Positions 1 to 9,866 of a DNA stretch of 64,000 nucleotides are shown here, one piece after another. The stretch comes from Cutibacterium equinum. GTDB taxonomy: Bacteria; Actinomycetota; Actinomycetes; Propionibacteriales; Propionibacteriaceae. Numbering within the stretch: the first letter of the stretch is position 1; each line of letters starts with the position of its first letter. Under the pieces are notes generated by a model. It was not told the origin of the DNA and searched no databases. It worked only from the letters and a program-made list of their open reading frames with translations. Where the stretch lies: contig NZ_CP115668.1 of NCBI RefSeq assembly GCF_028021195.1, forward strand, positions 434,001 through 498,000, read 5' to 3'. The position numbers and the translations under genes are program-made.

Positions 1-573
1 GGGTTCCATCTCGACGGGGTTGCCGATACTGCCGACGGTCTGGGGTCGCGTGCAGCGCCGGACAAGGCCCTTGAGATCATGAAGAGGTCTGATATCGGAC
101 CGATGGGCGTTATCAGCATCCTTCTGGTGCTGCTCGTTGATGCTGCCGCTGTGGTGAGCCTGGCCGGGACGACCGGTTCGGGAGCATGGTGGCGCGTGGC
201 GGTGCTGGTTGCTCTAGGCCCGGCCATGGGACGAGCCGCCATTCTTTTCGCGACGATGGCCGGGGTGCCCTGCGCGCGCCCGGGAGGATTCGGATCCCTC
301 GTCGCCGGGGTGACGACTCCCACATCAGCCTCGATCAATCTGACCGCGCTGGGGTGCGTGTGCGCCTTGGCCGGATGGGTCGCTGGAGGCTGGGTGTGGT
401 GCCTGGTGGTTTTCGGTTGCGCCGCGGCGAGCCTGCTCACTGCGCGGGGATGGATTCATCATCTCGTGCGACGCTTGTCCGGCATGACCGGTGACACCTT
501 CGGAAGTATCAATGAGGTGACGCAGATGACGTTCTGGGTTTTGACGGCGCTGATTGTGGCGGCGGTGTCATGA
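1..573 (+). CDS. cobS: Adenosylcobinamide-GDP ribazoletransferase, 3' part
   Basis: This is the C-terminal 190 residues of cobalamin-5-phosphate synthase, an integral membrane enzyme that joins adenosylcobinamide-GDP to alpha-ribazole in the last steps of B12 synthesis. The open frame enters from the left edge. The family motif DGVADTADGLGS lies at residues 5-16 of the fragment, and a family-typical KALEIMKRSDIGPMG-like stretch follows. Several hydrophobic segments come next, then the conserved late motif with RRLSGMTGDTFGSINE character. The stop overlaps the next start in ATGA, so the two genes are probably co-transcribed. The 5' end lies outside the window. Confidence 0.9.
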   Translation, partial: GFHLDGVADTADGLGSRAAPDKALEIMKRSDIGPMGVISILLVLLVDAAAVVSLAGTTGSGAWWRVAVLVALGPAMGRAAILFATMAGVPCARPGGFGSLVAGVTTPTSASINLTALGCVCALAGWVAGGWVWCLVVFGCAAASLLTARGWIHHLVRRLSGMTGDTFGSINEVTQMTFWVLTALIVAAVS

Positions 574-1334
574 TTGACGATCTTGGTGCCCAGGTGCCGG
601 TGAGTGGGCCGGTGCGGCGAGTCGTGAGCTTGGTGCCCTCGATTACCGAGGCCATCGCGATGACATGTCCGGACGTCCTCGTGGGGTGTACTGATTACTG
701 CATCCGTCCGGCCAATCTGGAACAGGTCGTGGGGCATGAGGTGGCCCGGGTCAGGGGCACGAAGAATCCACATCGCGCGGCTATCGTCGACCTACGCCCT
801 GACCTCGTCGTCGCCAATCAGGAGGAGAACCGCGAATACGACGTCGCCTTGTTACGCGAGGCAGGGGTCCCTGTGTGGGTGACGCGGATCGACACGGTTT
901 CCGAGGCTCTCACCAGCCTGACGAGGCTCTTCAGCGAAGGGTTTTGCGTCGAGAAACCGGAATGGCTGTGTGACGCCGCGGCGGAATGGGAGGAGCCGTG
1001 GAGTGGCGAGAGCCGAACCGCCATCGTCGCAGTGTGGCGGGACCCGTGGATCTGCGTAGGACAAGACACCTATATTGCCGATGTGTTGAGGAAGGTCGGG
1101 GTGACGTTGGTCAGCCTGCCGGGGGAGTCGCGCTACCCTCACGTCGACCTGGACGATCTCATCTCGGCCCGCCCGGACCGCGTCATTCTGCCTGACGAGC
1201 CCTACCAATTCGGGATCGACGATGTGTCGGCTTTCCCCGACCTCGACGTCCGTCTCGTCGACGGTCAGAGGCTGGCCTGGTACGGTCCGTCTATGGTCGG
1301 GGCCCGTCGCTACCTGTCCGAGGTGTTGTCCTGA
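570..1334 (+). CDS. Helical-backbone metal/corrinoid-binding protein, BtuF-like, without signal peptide
   Basis: This 254-residue protein opens with RRVVSLVPSITEAI and contains LRPDLVVANQEEN and DRVILPDEPY segments. These are hallmarks of the periplasmic-binding fold used by BtuF-type vitamin B12 and siderophore receptors. No signal peptide or lipobox is visible, so it is probably cytoplasmic, unlike a classical ABC substrate-binding protein. The 4-bp overlap with cobS links it to corrinoid metabolism. Family membership is fairly safe; the exact ligand and role are inferred from the neighbour only. Confidence 0.75.
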   Translation: MIDDLGAQVPVSGPVRRVVSLVPSITEAIAMTCPDVLVGCTDYCIRPANLEQVVGHEVARVRGTKNPHRAAIVDLRPDLVVANQEENREYDVALLREAGVPVWVTRIDTVSEALTSLTRLFSEGFCVEKPEWLCDAAAEWEEPWSGESRTAIVAVWRDPWICVGQDTYIADVLRKVGVTLVSLPGESRYPHVDLDDLISARPDRVILPDEPYQFGIDDVSAFPDLDVRLVDGQRLAWYGPSMVGARRYLSEVLS

Positions 1335-1414
1335 CGACACCGACGGCATCCGAAGCCAGCTAGGCCATCCTGACGACATGTGCCACAATGTCCCACGTCG
1401 CCAGGAGGCGGCAG

Positions 1415-1490
1415 GCCTCTGTAGCTCAGTTGGTAGAGCGCCGCTCTTGTAAAGCGATGGTCGCGGGTTCGAATCCTGTCAGAGGCTCCA
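1415..1490 (+). tRNA. tRNA-Thr (anticodon TGT)
   Basis: A complete cloverleaf can be read by eye. The 7-bp acceptor stem is GCCTCTG/CAGAGGC, the D-arm begins GTAGCTCAGTTGGTAGAGC, the anticodon loop is CTTGTAA, and the T-arm contains GGTTCGAATCC. The gene encodes its own terminal CCA. Anticodon TGT reads ACA-type threonine codons. Confidence 0.95.
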
Positions 1491-1498
1491 CCTGTCTC

Positions 1499-1963
1499 TC
1501 AGGCCATCACCTGCTCCCATTCATCGCGGCGGTCCAGCATTGTGCGGGCGGCGTCTTGGGCAGCCTTGATGGAATGGTTGGCTCCCCATCCGCACTGCAC
1601 CTCGTTGGCGGCGGGGGTGGCGTCGAGCTCGAGGATGTCGCGCAGGGTCGTCTCGACGAGCTCGCAGATGGCCGGGACGTCCGGTTCGCCGACCATGATG
1701 AGGTAGAACCCGGTCTGGCATCCCATCGGCCCGAAGTCGATGACGGACTCCGAATGGTTACGCACGCACTCGGCGAAGGAGTGCTCGATGGAGTGGACCG
1801 CAGGCATCTCCAGATGATCCTTGTTGGGCTGGCAGAACCTCACGTCGTACTTGGTGAGGGTGTCGCCGGCAGGAAGGTGCTTGACGTCCGCCACGCGCAC
1901 GAACGGTGCCGCCACCTTGGTGTGGTCCAGGTTGAAACTCTCGACGTTCATCTTGTGTGCCAT
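1499..1963 (-). CDS. luxS: S-ribosylhomocysteine lyase
   Basis: LuxS cleaves S-ribosylhomocysteine to homocysteine and 4,5-dihydroxy-2,3-pentanedione, the autoinducer-2 precursor, in the activated methyl cycle. From the chosen start the protein has 154 residues, normal for the family. The metal ligands are visible as H57 and H61 in HSIEH and C124 in QCGWGANH. The catalytic C82 sits in [11 protein letters not shown]. The start was set at MAHKMNVES because a GAGAGAGGA ribosome-binding site lies just upstream; a longer in-frame start at 2026 lacks one. It lies 59 bp after manA on the same strand and converges on tRNA-Thr. Confidence 0.95.
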   Translation of the reverse strand: MAHKMNVESFNLDHTKVAAPFVRVADVKHLPAGDTLTKYDVRFCQPNKDHLEMPAVHSIEHSFAECVRNHSESVIDFGPMGCQTGFYLIMVGEPDVPAICELVETTLRDILELDATPAANEVQCGWGANHSIKAAQDAARTMLDRRDEWEQVMA

Positions 1964-2022
1964 GGGTCCATCCTCTCTCAACCGCCTGATTTCCACACGG
2001 GGAGTCATTGCGTGAGTCAGTA

Positions 2023-3204
2023 TCACAGCCCAGCAGCGGCGAGGAATCCGTCGCAGTCCCCATCGACTTGCACTTGCTCTCCAGCGGGGATCCAGACAGC
2101 CTGGCCATGCACGATTTCCTCAGTGCCCTGCGAACTTGAGCACACCGCATAGCCACCGGTGATGAGCAGGATACGCGCCAAGTCACTGGCCGGCAGGATG
2201 GTGGGGCGGGTGGCGTCGAGGTCGAGTTCCCACAGCCGGAACTGGTCATGGCTGCTGGGGAAGACCCGCAGACCGGGGTCGACGTCCTCGGCAGTCATGA
2301 TGCGCGGTTCCTGGGTCTGGAAGTCGACAATCTCGATCAGAGAGTCGACGTCAATGTGTTTGTCAGTGAGCCCGCCGCGCACGACGTTGTTGGAATCGGC
2401 CATGATCTCGATTCCGGTCCCTGACAAGTAGGAATGCATGAGGCCGGGAGGAACGGCCAGCGCTTGCCCGGGCTTGAGGTGGACGCGGTTGAGTATGAGT
2501 GCGGCAAGGATTGATGGATCTCCGGGGAAATACTCGTCAAGCTCCACGGCAGTGCGCGCGAACTCACCCAGTGCGGTGTCCTCGCCAACATGGTTGACGG
2601 CCCCTGACACCACTTCGACGACGATCTGACGACGCATGTCGTCGCCGGCGAGGCAGTCGAGGAAGGTCTCAGCCAGAGCCGCCGGACCGGAACGCTCCGT
2701 CAGGGATCCCAACACGGGGTCGATCGGGGTACGAACGTCGAGACCATCGAAGAGTTGACGGGTCTCGTGCGGGTCCCGGAATCCACACAGTCCTTCGAAG
2801 TCACTCATGGCGACCAGGATTTCGGGCTTGGGCCAGTCATCGACGAAGGTGCGCTGGGGGTCGTTGACGTCAATACCAGCCTCGTTCTCGCGGATGAACC
2901 CACTCCTGGCCATGTGGGCGTCAGGATGGGCCTGGAGGCTCAGGGGGTGGCGAGCCGCGAGGATCTTGAGGAGGAAGGGCAGCTTCGTGCCGAAGACGTC
3001 ACGACTGCGTTGACCCAGCTCGTCGGGGTGAGCGTCGAGGTAGTCGTTGAGAGGAGTGCCGTCAAGGGTTGATGGCGAGGAGTCGTGGGCCCCAAGCCAG
3101 TATTCGGCCCAGGGTTCGCCGTCGGGTTCTTGCCCCAAGATGTCGGGGATCGCGTCATAGGAGCCCCAGGAGTACGTCCGGACCGTACCGGTCAGGCGTT
3201 TCAT
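2023..3204 (-). CDS. manA: Mannose-6-phosphate isomerase, class I
   Basis: This cytosolic zinc enzyme interconverts fructose-6-phosphate and mannose-6-phosphate and feeds GDP-mannose synthesis. The 393-residue protein carries the type I signature: [10 protein letters not shown] near residue 11, AEYWLGAH near 33, [21 protein letters not shown] near 75-95 with zinc ligands Q91 and H93, and [18 protein letters not shown] further on. A GAGAGG ribosome-binding site precedes the ATG. It is upstream of luxS on the same strand. Confidence 0.95.
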   Translation of the reverse strand: MKRLTGTVRTYSWGSYDAIPDILGQEPDGEPWAEYWLGAHDSSPSTLDGTPLNDYLDAHPDELGQRSRDVFGTKLPFLLKILAARHPLSLQAHPDAHMARSGFIRENEAGIDVNDPQRTFVDDWPKPEILVAMSDFEGLCGFRDPHETRQLFDGLDVRTPIDPVLGSLTERSGPAALAETFLDCLAGDDMRRQIVVEVVSGAVNHVGEDTALGEFARTAVELDEYFPGDPSILAALILNRVHLKPGQALAVPPGLMHSYLSGTGIEIMADSNNVVRGGLTDKHIDVDSLIEIVDFQTQEPRIMTAEDVDPGLRVFPSSHDQFRLWELDLDATRPTILPASDLARILLITGGYAVCSSSQGTEEIVHGQAVWIPAGEQVQVDGDCDGFLAAAGL

Positions 3205-3252
3205 AGTGTGCCTCTCGTCAATGGTGTCGCATCGTTGACGACGCCGCGTGTG

Positions 3253-3537
3253 TCATCCGAGCAACTGTGCGCTGCGAGACCGGCGCTGCTGACTGCGGAC
3301 TCGTTGCAGCCGTCCGACCAGGGACGGCGCATAACGTGCGGCCGACTCATCGTCGATGAGTTCGTTGAGTCGCAAGTGGTAGCGGGGGGACGACATGCCG
3401 AGCTTCTCGCGTATGACGGTCTCCTTGTCAAGGCTTGGATTCCCGGCCTGCCAAGATTCCTCGAGGTCCAGGATCGCGCGATCCGATGCACTGAGTTCGT
3501 TGAACGCCACGTCGTCGGGAGTGGAGGAATCTGACAC
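3253..3537 (-). CDS. DUF3263 domain protein
   Basis: This 94-residue protein matches the small actinobacterial DUF3263 family. It contains LSASDRAILDLEESWQAGN, a helical RYHLRLNELIDDE segment and a basic C-terminus rich in R and Q. The arrangement resembles a winged-helix or sigma-like DNA-binding fold, but the function is unknown. The start is GTG with no Shine-Dalgarno; a TAAACT box lies exactly six bases upstream, which indicates a leaderless transcript. It lies head to head with the groEL promoter region. Confidence 0.8.
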   Translation of the reverse strand: MSDSSTPDDVAFNELSASDRAILDLEESWQAGNPSLDKETVIREKLGMSSPRYHLRLNELIDDESAARYAPSLVGRLQRVRSQQRRSRSAQLLG

Positions 3538-3543
3538 GATTCC

Positions 3544-3549
3544 AGTTTA
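3544..3549 (-). promoter_or_regulatory. -10 box of leaderless DUF3263 transcript
   Basis: TAAACT is separated by six bases from the GTG start at 3537 and no ribosome-binding site is present. Confidence 0.55.
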
Positions 3550-3644
3550 GGGTCCGGCGCGCGATCGTCGAGCAGCAACGCGGCGCAACCTGCCTGACGC
3601 CAACCCTGGGGCAGCGCAATCAGCCACTTTCTGTTCATCAACCC

Positions 3645-3671
3645 TTTGCACTCGCGGGGTGCGAGTGCTAA
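3645..3671 (+). promoter_or_regulatory. CIRCE operator 1 (HrcA)
   Basis: TTTGCACTC and GAGTGCTAA are separated by nine bases. This differs by one base from the CIRCE consensus TTAGCACTC-N9-GAGTGCTAA, the binding site of the heat-shock repressor HrcA. Confidence 0.93.
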
Positions 3672-3679
3672 ACATGTCA

Positions 3680-3706
3680 TTGGCACTCGGCAAGCGAGAG
3701 TGCTAC
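3680..3706 (+). promoter_or_regulatory. CIRCE operator 2 (HrcA)
   Basis: TTGGCACTC-N9-GAGTGCTAC lies 35 bp downstream of the first CIRCE element, centre to centre. The inner half-sites GCACTC/GAGTGC are perfect. Two tandem sites suggest tight HrcA control of the downstream groEL. Confidence 0.88.
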
Positions 3707-3757
3707 CGCCCGAATCGGTGTTGCGAGCGCCGGTGCGAGTGGTTGTCCCGGTGATGA

Positions 3758-5509
<1,752 letters not shown>

Positions 5510-5525
5510 TCCAGCTCATCTGATC

Positions 5526-5564
5526 CACGATGGGGCGGCTCCGTTTTGGAGCCGCCCCATCGTG
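5526..5564 (+). terminator. Terminator of groL
   Basis: A perfect 17-bp GC-rich stem with loop GTTTT begins 16 bases after the groL stop. The stem contains GATGGGGCGGCTCC and its complement. The tract that follows is only weakly U-rich. Confidence 0.85.
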
Positions 5565-5796
5565 TTGATGTTCGTGAATTGGTATCTGGAGGGGTGATAC
5601 GCGCGGACCATTCGGCGGGACGGTGATGACTCGCGTACGAGATGGACGGTGGAGACGGAAACTGGTGTTCTCGTCAGACCAGGCTGGTGATGTCACCGGT
5701 GCCGATGTATGTGATCTAGAGGAGTGACAAACTCCTTGCCCAGGAGTACTGGCGCCAATCGTCACCACGAGCCGGCGTGGGGCCATGCATCCGCAA
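5565..5796. other. Non-coding gap between groL and tal
   Basis: Together with the flanking hairpins this gap spans about 350 bases between two converging genes. No frame here has a family motif or convincing start. Apart from the terminators only a short GGAGT/ACTCC dyad near 5720 is visible. Confidence 0.6.
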
Positions 5797-5828
5797 GACC
5801 CGACCGCAGCAAACGCCACGGTCGGGTC
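5797..5828 (-). terminator. Probable terminator of tal
   Basis: A 10-bp stem GACCCGACCG/CGGTCGGGTC with a 12-base loop lies about 30 bases past the tal stop, read on the minus strand. The U-tract is weak. Confidence 0.5.
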
Positions 5829-5856
5829 ACATGTCGATCAGGCAATTTCGAGGGGA

Positions 5857-6933
5857 TCAGATGGCTGGGGTGACGATGTCACGCACCAATGCGTCGAGAT
5901 CGGCATCGGCCTGGAGGAACTGGCGCAGAGTTTTGCGAGTGGCTCCGAAACTGTCGAATTCCTGGATGGTCAATCCATCCGGATCGTAGGCGCGCATGAA
6001 CTCCGGGATTGCCTTGAGGGCAGTGAGGTGCTCTGCGGCGACGGGTTCGTCCATGCGTGGGACGGTCTGGTAGCCGGAGTCGTTGATGCGTTTCTGCCAC
6101 TTGAATGGCGGTGAGACTACGAGGTCACCACCAATGAGTTCCGACCACTGGAGGACGTTCCGGAAGGCTGCGCACAGCACTCGGGAGTGGAAGCCGCGCT
6201 CGACGAAGATGTGGTAAGCGCGCTTGATTGCGGCGATGCCGGCCCACTCCAAGTGACCAGGATCGATGAACAGCCTGTCACGCTCGGCCACGATCTTGAG
6301 CCAGTCGTCAAGGCGACCGGCCATGATCGTCACCACGGGTCCCATTTCGTCAATGGGTTTGCCCTCGGCTACACGACGCTGGAGCCCTCGTTCGATGGCT
6401 TCGGCGGACCTTACTGCCTGGGCCACGGTGAAGGACACCGTCACGTTGACCGAAACGCCGCGGTAGGTGGCCTCCTCGATGGCCTCGATGCCCACTGAGG
6501 TGCAGGGAATCTTTACGATGATGTTTGGGGCCAGGTTGCTGAACTCCTCAGCTTGGTCTGCCAGAGCCTTGGCATCGCGGTGCAGTCGCGGATCGGTTTG
6601 GATGGAGAGGCGGCCGTTTCGGCCCTTGTGCTCGACGAAGATCGGTTCAAGAAGCTTTGCTGCCTCAACCGACATGTCTTTGATGGCCTGCCACCCGATC
6701 TGGGATTCTCCCCACGTGGGATTGCTCTCGGCGATAGCGCGAATGCGGTCTTCCCAGATGTCTGGGTGTTTCTTGATCGTCGTGTAACCGATGACCGGGT
6801 TGCATGTGGCACCAACACCGCCGAACGCGATGGACTGACGAAGTTCGTCCAGATCGGCCGAGTCGTTCCACAGCGCCGTCGGGGTCGTGCGGCAAGCGTC
6901 GAGGAGTGGACCTGGGGTGTACTCGATGTTCAT
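5857..6933 (-). CDS. tal: Transaldolase-family protein of the inositol cluster
   Basis: This 358-residue class I aldolase-type protein has the transaldolase signature GATCNPVIGYTTI near residue 41, analogous to DGATTNPS. The likely Schiff-base lysine is K141 in NIIVKIPCT. Canonical transaldolases move dihydroxyacetone units between sugar phosphates in the pentose-phosphate pathway. Its position next to the inositol regulator, with an operator-like dyad 70 bp upstream, suggests a role in handling triose or sugar phosphates from inositol. The general family call is secure; the specific substrate is inferred and unproven. Confidence 0.85.
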   Translation of the reverse strand: MNIEYTPGPLLDACRTTPTALWNDSADLDELRQSIAFGGVGATCNPVIGYTTIKKHPDIWEDRIRAIAESNPTWGESQIGWQAIKDMSVEAAKLLEPIFVEHKGRNGRLSIQTDPRLHRDAKALADQAEEFSNLAPNIIVKIPCTSVGIEAIEEATYRGVSVNVTVSFTVAQAVRSAEAIERGLQRRVAEGKPIDEMGPVVTIMAGRLDDWLKIVAERDRLFIDPGHLEWAGIAAIKRAYHIFVERGFHSRVLCAAFRNVLQWSELIGGDLVVSPPFKWQKRINDSGYQTVPRMDEPVAAEHLTALKAIPEFMRAYDPDGLTIQEFDSFGATRKTLRQFLQADADLDALVRDIVTPAI

Positions 6934-7002
6934 GACAACTCCTGTGCGAGGTCTTTACCGGCGCAGCGTCGTCGCCGGTATGACCTCTAGCCAACACCTC
7001 AC

Positions 7003-7020
7003 TATTTGTCCTGTCAAATA
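7003..7020. promoter_or_regulatory. Inositol-regulon operator candidate, tal promoter
   Basis: TATTTGTCCTGTCAAATA is an imperfect palindrome with half-sites TATTTGnC/GnCAAATA, 70 bp upstream of tal. Its 12-bp core TTGTCCTGTCAA recurs in exact reverse complement at 15024. Confidence 0.6.
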
Positions 7021-7034
7021 CGCTCGCCGTGGAG

Positions 7035-7778
7035 TCAGGCGTACACCGTGTTTTCGTAGGCGTAGATGGAGGCGCGGTATACGTGCTGTCCGAACTCGAT
7101 GACACGGTTGGACTCGTCGCATGCTGTGCGTTGCATCGTGAGTAGGGCGGCGCCGGGCGGTTCATTGAGTAGACGTGCTTCGTCGGGGAGGGCCAGGCGT
7201 GCGCTGAATCGCTGATGGCCGACCGCGATGATGATGTCCCTACTGCGCAAGTAGTCATAGAAGCCAGTGGTCGTGAGCTCCTCTGCACTGGGTGCGAGGT
7301 CTAGCGGCACCCAGTTCGTCAGGATCGCCAGTGGTTCGTCTTGGGACATCCGTAGTCGGCGGAAATGAGCTACTTCGGAGTTGGCGGGCAGACCAAGGGC
7401 GGCGGCGACAGCTGGCGGGGCTACCTCCACTTTCCAGTCGAGCACGCTGGTGCGTGGCCGCTGTCCAGATGCCTGCAAATCGTCGTACAGGCTTGTGAGG
7501 TTCATGGAACGATGTACCCGGGTAGGCGTTACCTGGGTGCCAACTCCGCGTCGACGGATGACGAGTCCACGCTGGGTGAGGGTCTCGAAGGCGCGACGCG
7601 CGGTGGGACGCGACACATGCAGACGTGCCGCCATCGAGATCTCGTCCTCGATGCGTGTGCCGGGCGCAAGCTCTCCGGATTCGATGAGCTGTGCCAGTGG
7701 CTCGGCGATTTGGGTGTGGAGCGGTTCTGGGCGCGACCGGTCGATGGTGATGTCAGCGATGTAGGGGTCGTTGTCCAC
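7035..7778 (-). CDS. GntR/UTRA transcriptional regulator, probable inositol regulator (IolR-like)
   Basis: The 247-residue protein has an N-terminal winged helix of the GntR type at residues 20-85, including QIAEPLAQLIESGELAPGTRI, RLHVSRPTARRAFETL and GLVIRRRGVGTQV. A UTRA ligand-binding domain follows from about 95 to 240. The start is the GTG at 7778, preceded by GAGGAA; the open frame extends much further upstream without a better start. It is divergent from iolC. Position and the family of C. glutamicum IolR suggest that it represses the surrounding iol genes until an inositol-derived inducer binds. The identity as regulator is inference; the GntR assignment is clear. Confidence 0.85.
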   Translation of the reverse strand: MDNDPYIADITIDRSRPEPLHTQIAEPLAQLIESGELAPGTRIEDEISMAARLHVSRPTARRAFETLTQRGLVIRRRGVGTQVTPTRVHRSMNLTSLYDDLQASGQRPRTSVLDWKVEVAPPAVAAALGLPANSEVAHFRRLRMSQDEPLAILTNWVPLDLAPSAEELTTTGFYDYLRSRDIIIAVGHQRFSARLALPDEARLLNEPPGAALLTMQRTACDESNRVIEFGQHVYRASIYAYENTVYA

Positions 7779-7921
7779 TGCCGTTCCTCGTCTGTGTGCG
7801 ATTACTGACGCACAGTCTATTTGGTGGCCAGTGCGGCGGGTGGGCTGATGGAGTGGGTTGCCTCGAGGCGAGCGCGGGTTGCGGGTGCGTCTCTCGTGGC
7901 TGGCAACTGACAGCCTCGTCA

Positions 7922-7936
7922 ATTGTATTGACAAAT
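7922..7936. promoter_or_regulatory. Inositol-regulon operator candidate, gntR-iolC divergent promoter
   Basis: ATTGTATTGACAAAT contains the dyad TTGT-N4-ACAA. It lies in the 214-bp divergent region, 57 bp upstream of iolC. Confidence 0.55.
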
Positions 7937-7992
7937 TCTTCCCGGTTGGTAGCATTCGAAGGGTCAAGCATCCTCGATGAAGTGGAGTTGTC

Positions 7993-8982
7993 ATGGTTTC
8001 CAACCGCCGTCGTGACCTTGATGTACTCACGTTGGGACGAATCGGTGTAGACATCTATCCGCTGCAATATGGCGTGGGGTTGGAAGACGTCACGTCATTC
8101 GGGAAGTTTCTTGGTGGCAGCCCCACCAATGTGGCCGTTGCCGCTGCCAGGCTCCGGCACTCTGCCGCAGTTGTCACCGCAGTCGGTGACGATCCCTTCG
8201 GGCGGTTCTGCCGTCGTGAGATGGCCAGACTGGGTGTGTACGACGACTATGTGCTCGTCAACTCCGAGTTGCCCACTCCGGTGACATTTTGCGAGATCTT
8301 TCCCCCTGATGATTTCCCGCTGTACTTTTACCGGTATCCCACGGCTCCAGACCTGAAGATCACCCCCGATGACGTACCAGAAGATGCCGTGAGGAACGCC
8401 AAGATACTGTGGCTGTCGGTGACTGGCCTGTGTCAACAACCCTCATACGATGCACATCGTCGAGCTCTCGAAGTGCGCAGCAGGGCTGAGTATACCGTTC
8501 TCGATCTCGATTACCGGCCGATGTTCTGGGGCTCTGTTGAGAAGGCACGCGAGGCCATCTCAGCGGTATTGCCTCACGTGACGGTGGCGATCGGAAACCG
8601 CGAGGAGTGTGAGGTGGCCGTTGGTGAGACGGACCCCGACAGAGCCGCCCTTGCGCTACTTGATGCGGGAGTCGAGCTTGCCGTTGTGAAGCAGGGGCCC
8701 AAAGGTACGTTGGCCAGGACTCGTGAGGAACGTGTCGAAGTCGCTCCCACTCCCATCAATGTCACCAATGGCCTCGGAGCCGGGGACTCGTTCGGCGGCA
8801 GCCTCTGCCACGGACTCCTCGAGGGATGGAGCCTTGCTGAGACGATTCAGGCGGCCTCCGCAGCAGGCGCCCTCGTTGCGACACGGTTGGAATGCTCCAC
8901 CGCGATGCCGTCAGAGCCTGAACTGTTCGCGATGATGGCGAAGCATCCAGACGTTGCTGTCAAAGAGGAGCGCATACCATGA
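7993..8982 (+). CDS. iolC: 5-dehydro-2-deoxygluconokinase
   Basis: This PfkB-family kinase phosphorylates 2-deoxy-5-keto-gluconate in inositol catabolism. Its 329 residues show the PfkB features: an early GRIGVDIYP, the GGSPTNVAVAAARL sugar-binding signature near residue 41, and the ATP/catalytic motif GAGDSFGG at 262-269 with catalytic D265. A GTGGAG ribosome-binding site precedes the ATG. The stop overlaps the next start by 4 bp, so it opens the iolC-aldolase-iolB-iolD operon. Confidence 0.95.
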   Translation: MVSNRRRDLDVLTLGRIGVDIYPLQYGVGLEDVTSFGKFLGGSPTNVAVAAARLRHSAAVVTAVGDDPFGRFCRREMARLGVYDDYVLVNSELPTPVTFCEIFPPDDFPLYFYRYPTAPDLKITPDDVPEDAVRNAKILWLSVTGLCQQPSYDAHRRALEVRSRAEYTVLDLDYRPMFWGSVEKAREAISAVLPHVTVAIGNREECEVAVGETDPDRAALALLDAGVELAVVKQGPKGTLARTREERVEVAPTPINVTNGLGAGDSFGGSLCHGLLEGWSLAETIQAASAAGALVATRLECSTAMPSEPELFAMMAKHPDVAVKEERIP

Positions 8983-9866
8983 CGAACACACCGCTCATCG
9001 ACACATTGCTGGACCGGCGACTCACCGATCCGGTGAGGTTCGCCGACTGCGTCAGGCAACGCCGTCCAGCGACGTGGCGTCGCGCTGAACCCCTCATGGT
9101 CGTCGCGGCCGATCATCCCGCCCGCGGGGCACTCGCAGCCGGAGGACGCGACGATGCCATGGCTGACCGGGAACAACTCCTCGAGCGCTGTGTGACCGCA
9201 CTGGGGCGGCCCGGGGTCAATGGGTTCCTGGGAACTGCAGACATGGTTGCTGACCTCGCCAATCTCGGTGCTCTGGATGGCAAGGTCGTGTTTGGTTCGA
9301 TGAACAGAGGAGGGTTCGCGGGCGCATCCTTCGAACTCGATGACCGGATGACGGGCTATGACCTGCAAGGAATTCTCGACGAGGATCTGGCTGGCGGCAA
9401 GATGCTGTTGAGGTTTGACTTGTCCGATCCTGGAACGGCCACCACGACGCAGGCCTGCGCCGAGGTTGTCACGTCTTTGGCCAGGGCACGACGGATTGCC
9501 ATGGTGGAACCGTTCATCTCGCATCGCGCTGGTGATGGCAGAGTTGTCAATGACCTGTCCGCCGACGCGGTCGTCAAATCGGTGGCCATGGCCTCAGCTC
9601 TGGGAGCCGACACCTCGTGGACCTGGCTTAAATTGCCTGCGGTTGACGATATGGAACGGGTGGCACGAGCGACCTCGTTGCCCATTCTCCTCCTGGGAGG
9701 AGAGGTGAGTGCAGACCCTGACGAGACTCGGCGTCGCTGGGCCAGGGCTCTTGGTCCACGAAACGTTCGCGGGCTCGTCTTGGGGCGGTCCGTCCTCTAT
9801 CCACCGGACTCAGACGTGGCAGCTGCCATTGACAACGCTGTTCAATTGTTGGGAGCACAAGCATGA
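8979..9866 (+). CDS. Cgl0158-type (beta/alpha)8 aldolase, probable DKGP aldolase
   Basis: The 295-residue protein resembles the TIM-barrel family that NCBI names after C. glutamicum Cgl0158, a member of that organism's inositol cluster. Visible features are VVAADHPARGAL near residue 44, DKGP-aldolase-like NGFLGTADMVADL, and alternating beta-alpha elements with LLLGGEVSADP near the end. No classical IolJ (class II fructose-bisphosphate-aldolase-like) is present in this cluster. By position it should therefore split 2-deoxy-5-keto-gluconate-6-phosphate into DHAP and malonate semialdehyde. That function is inferred. It overlaps both iolC and iolB by 4 bp. Confidence 0.75.
   Translation: MTNTPLIDTLLDRRLTDPVRFADCVRQRRPATWRRAEPLMVVAADHPARGALAAGGRDDAMADREQLLERCVTALGRPGVNGFLGTADMVADLANLGALDGKVVFGSMNRGGFAGASFELDDRMTGYDLQGILDEDLAGGKMLLRFDLSDPGTATTTQACAEVVTSLARARRIAMVEPFISHRAGDGRVVNDLSADAVVKSVAMASALGADTSWTWLKLPAVDDMERVARATSLPILLLGGEVSADPDETRRRWARALGPRNVRGLVLGRSVLYPPDSDVAAAIDNAVQLLGAQA

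Noticed and set aside
1388..2152. Plus-strand frame of 254 codons across tRNA-Thr and luxS
   Set aside because: It runs through a tRNA and antisense to luxS, and begins with the translated tRNA typical of false ORFs.
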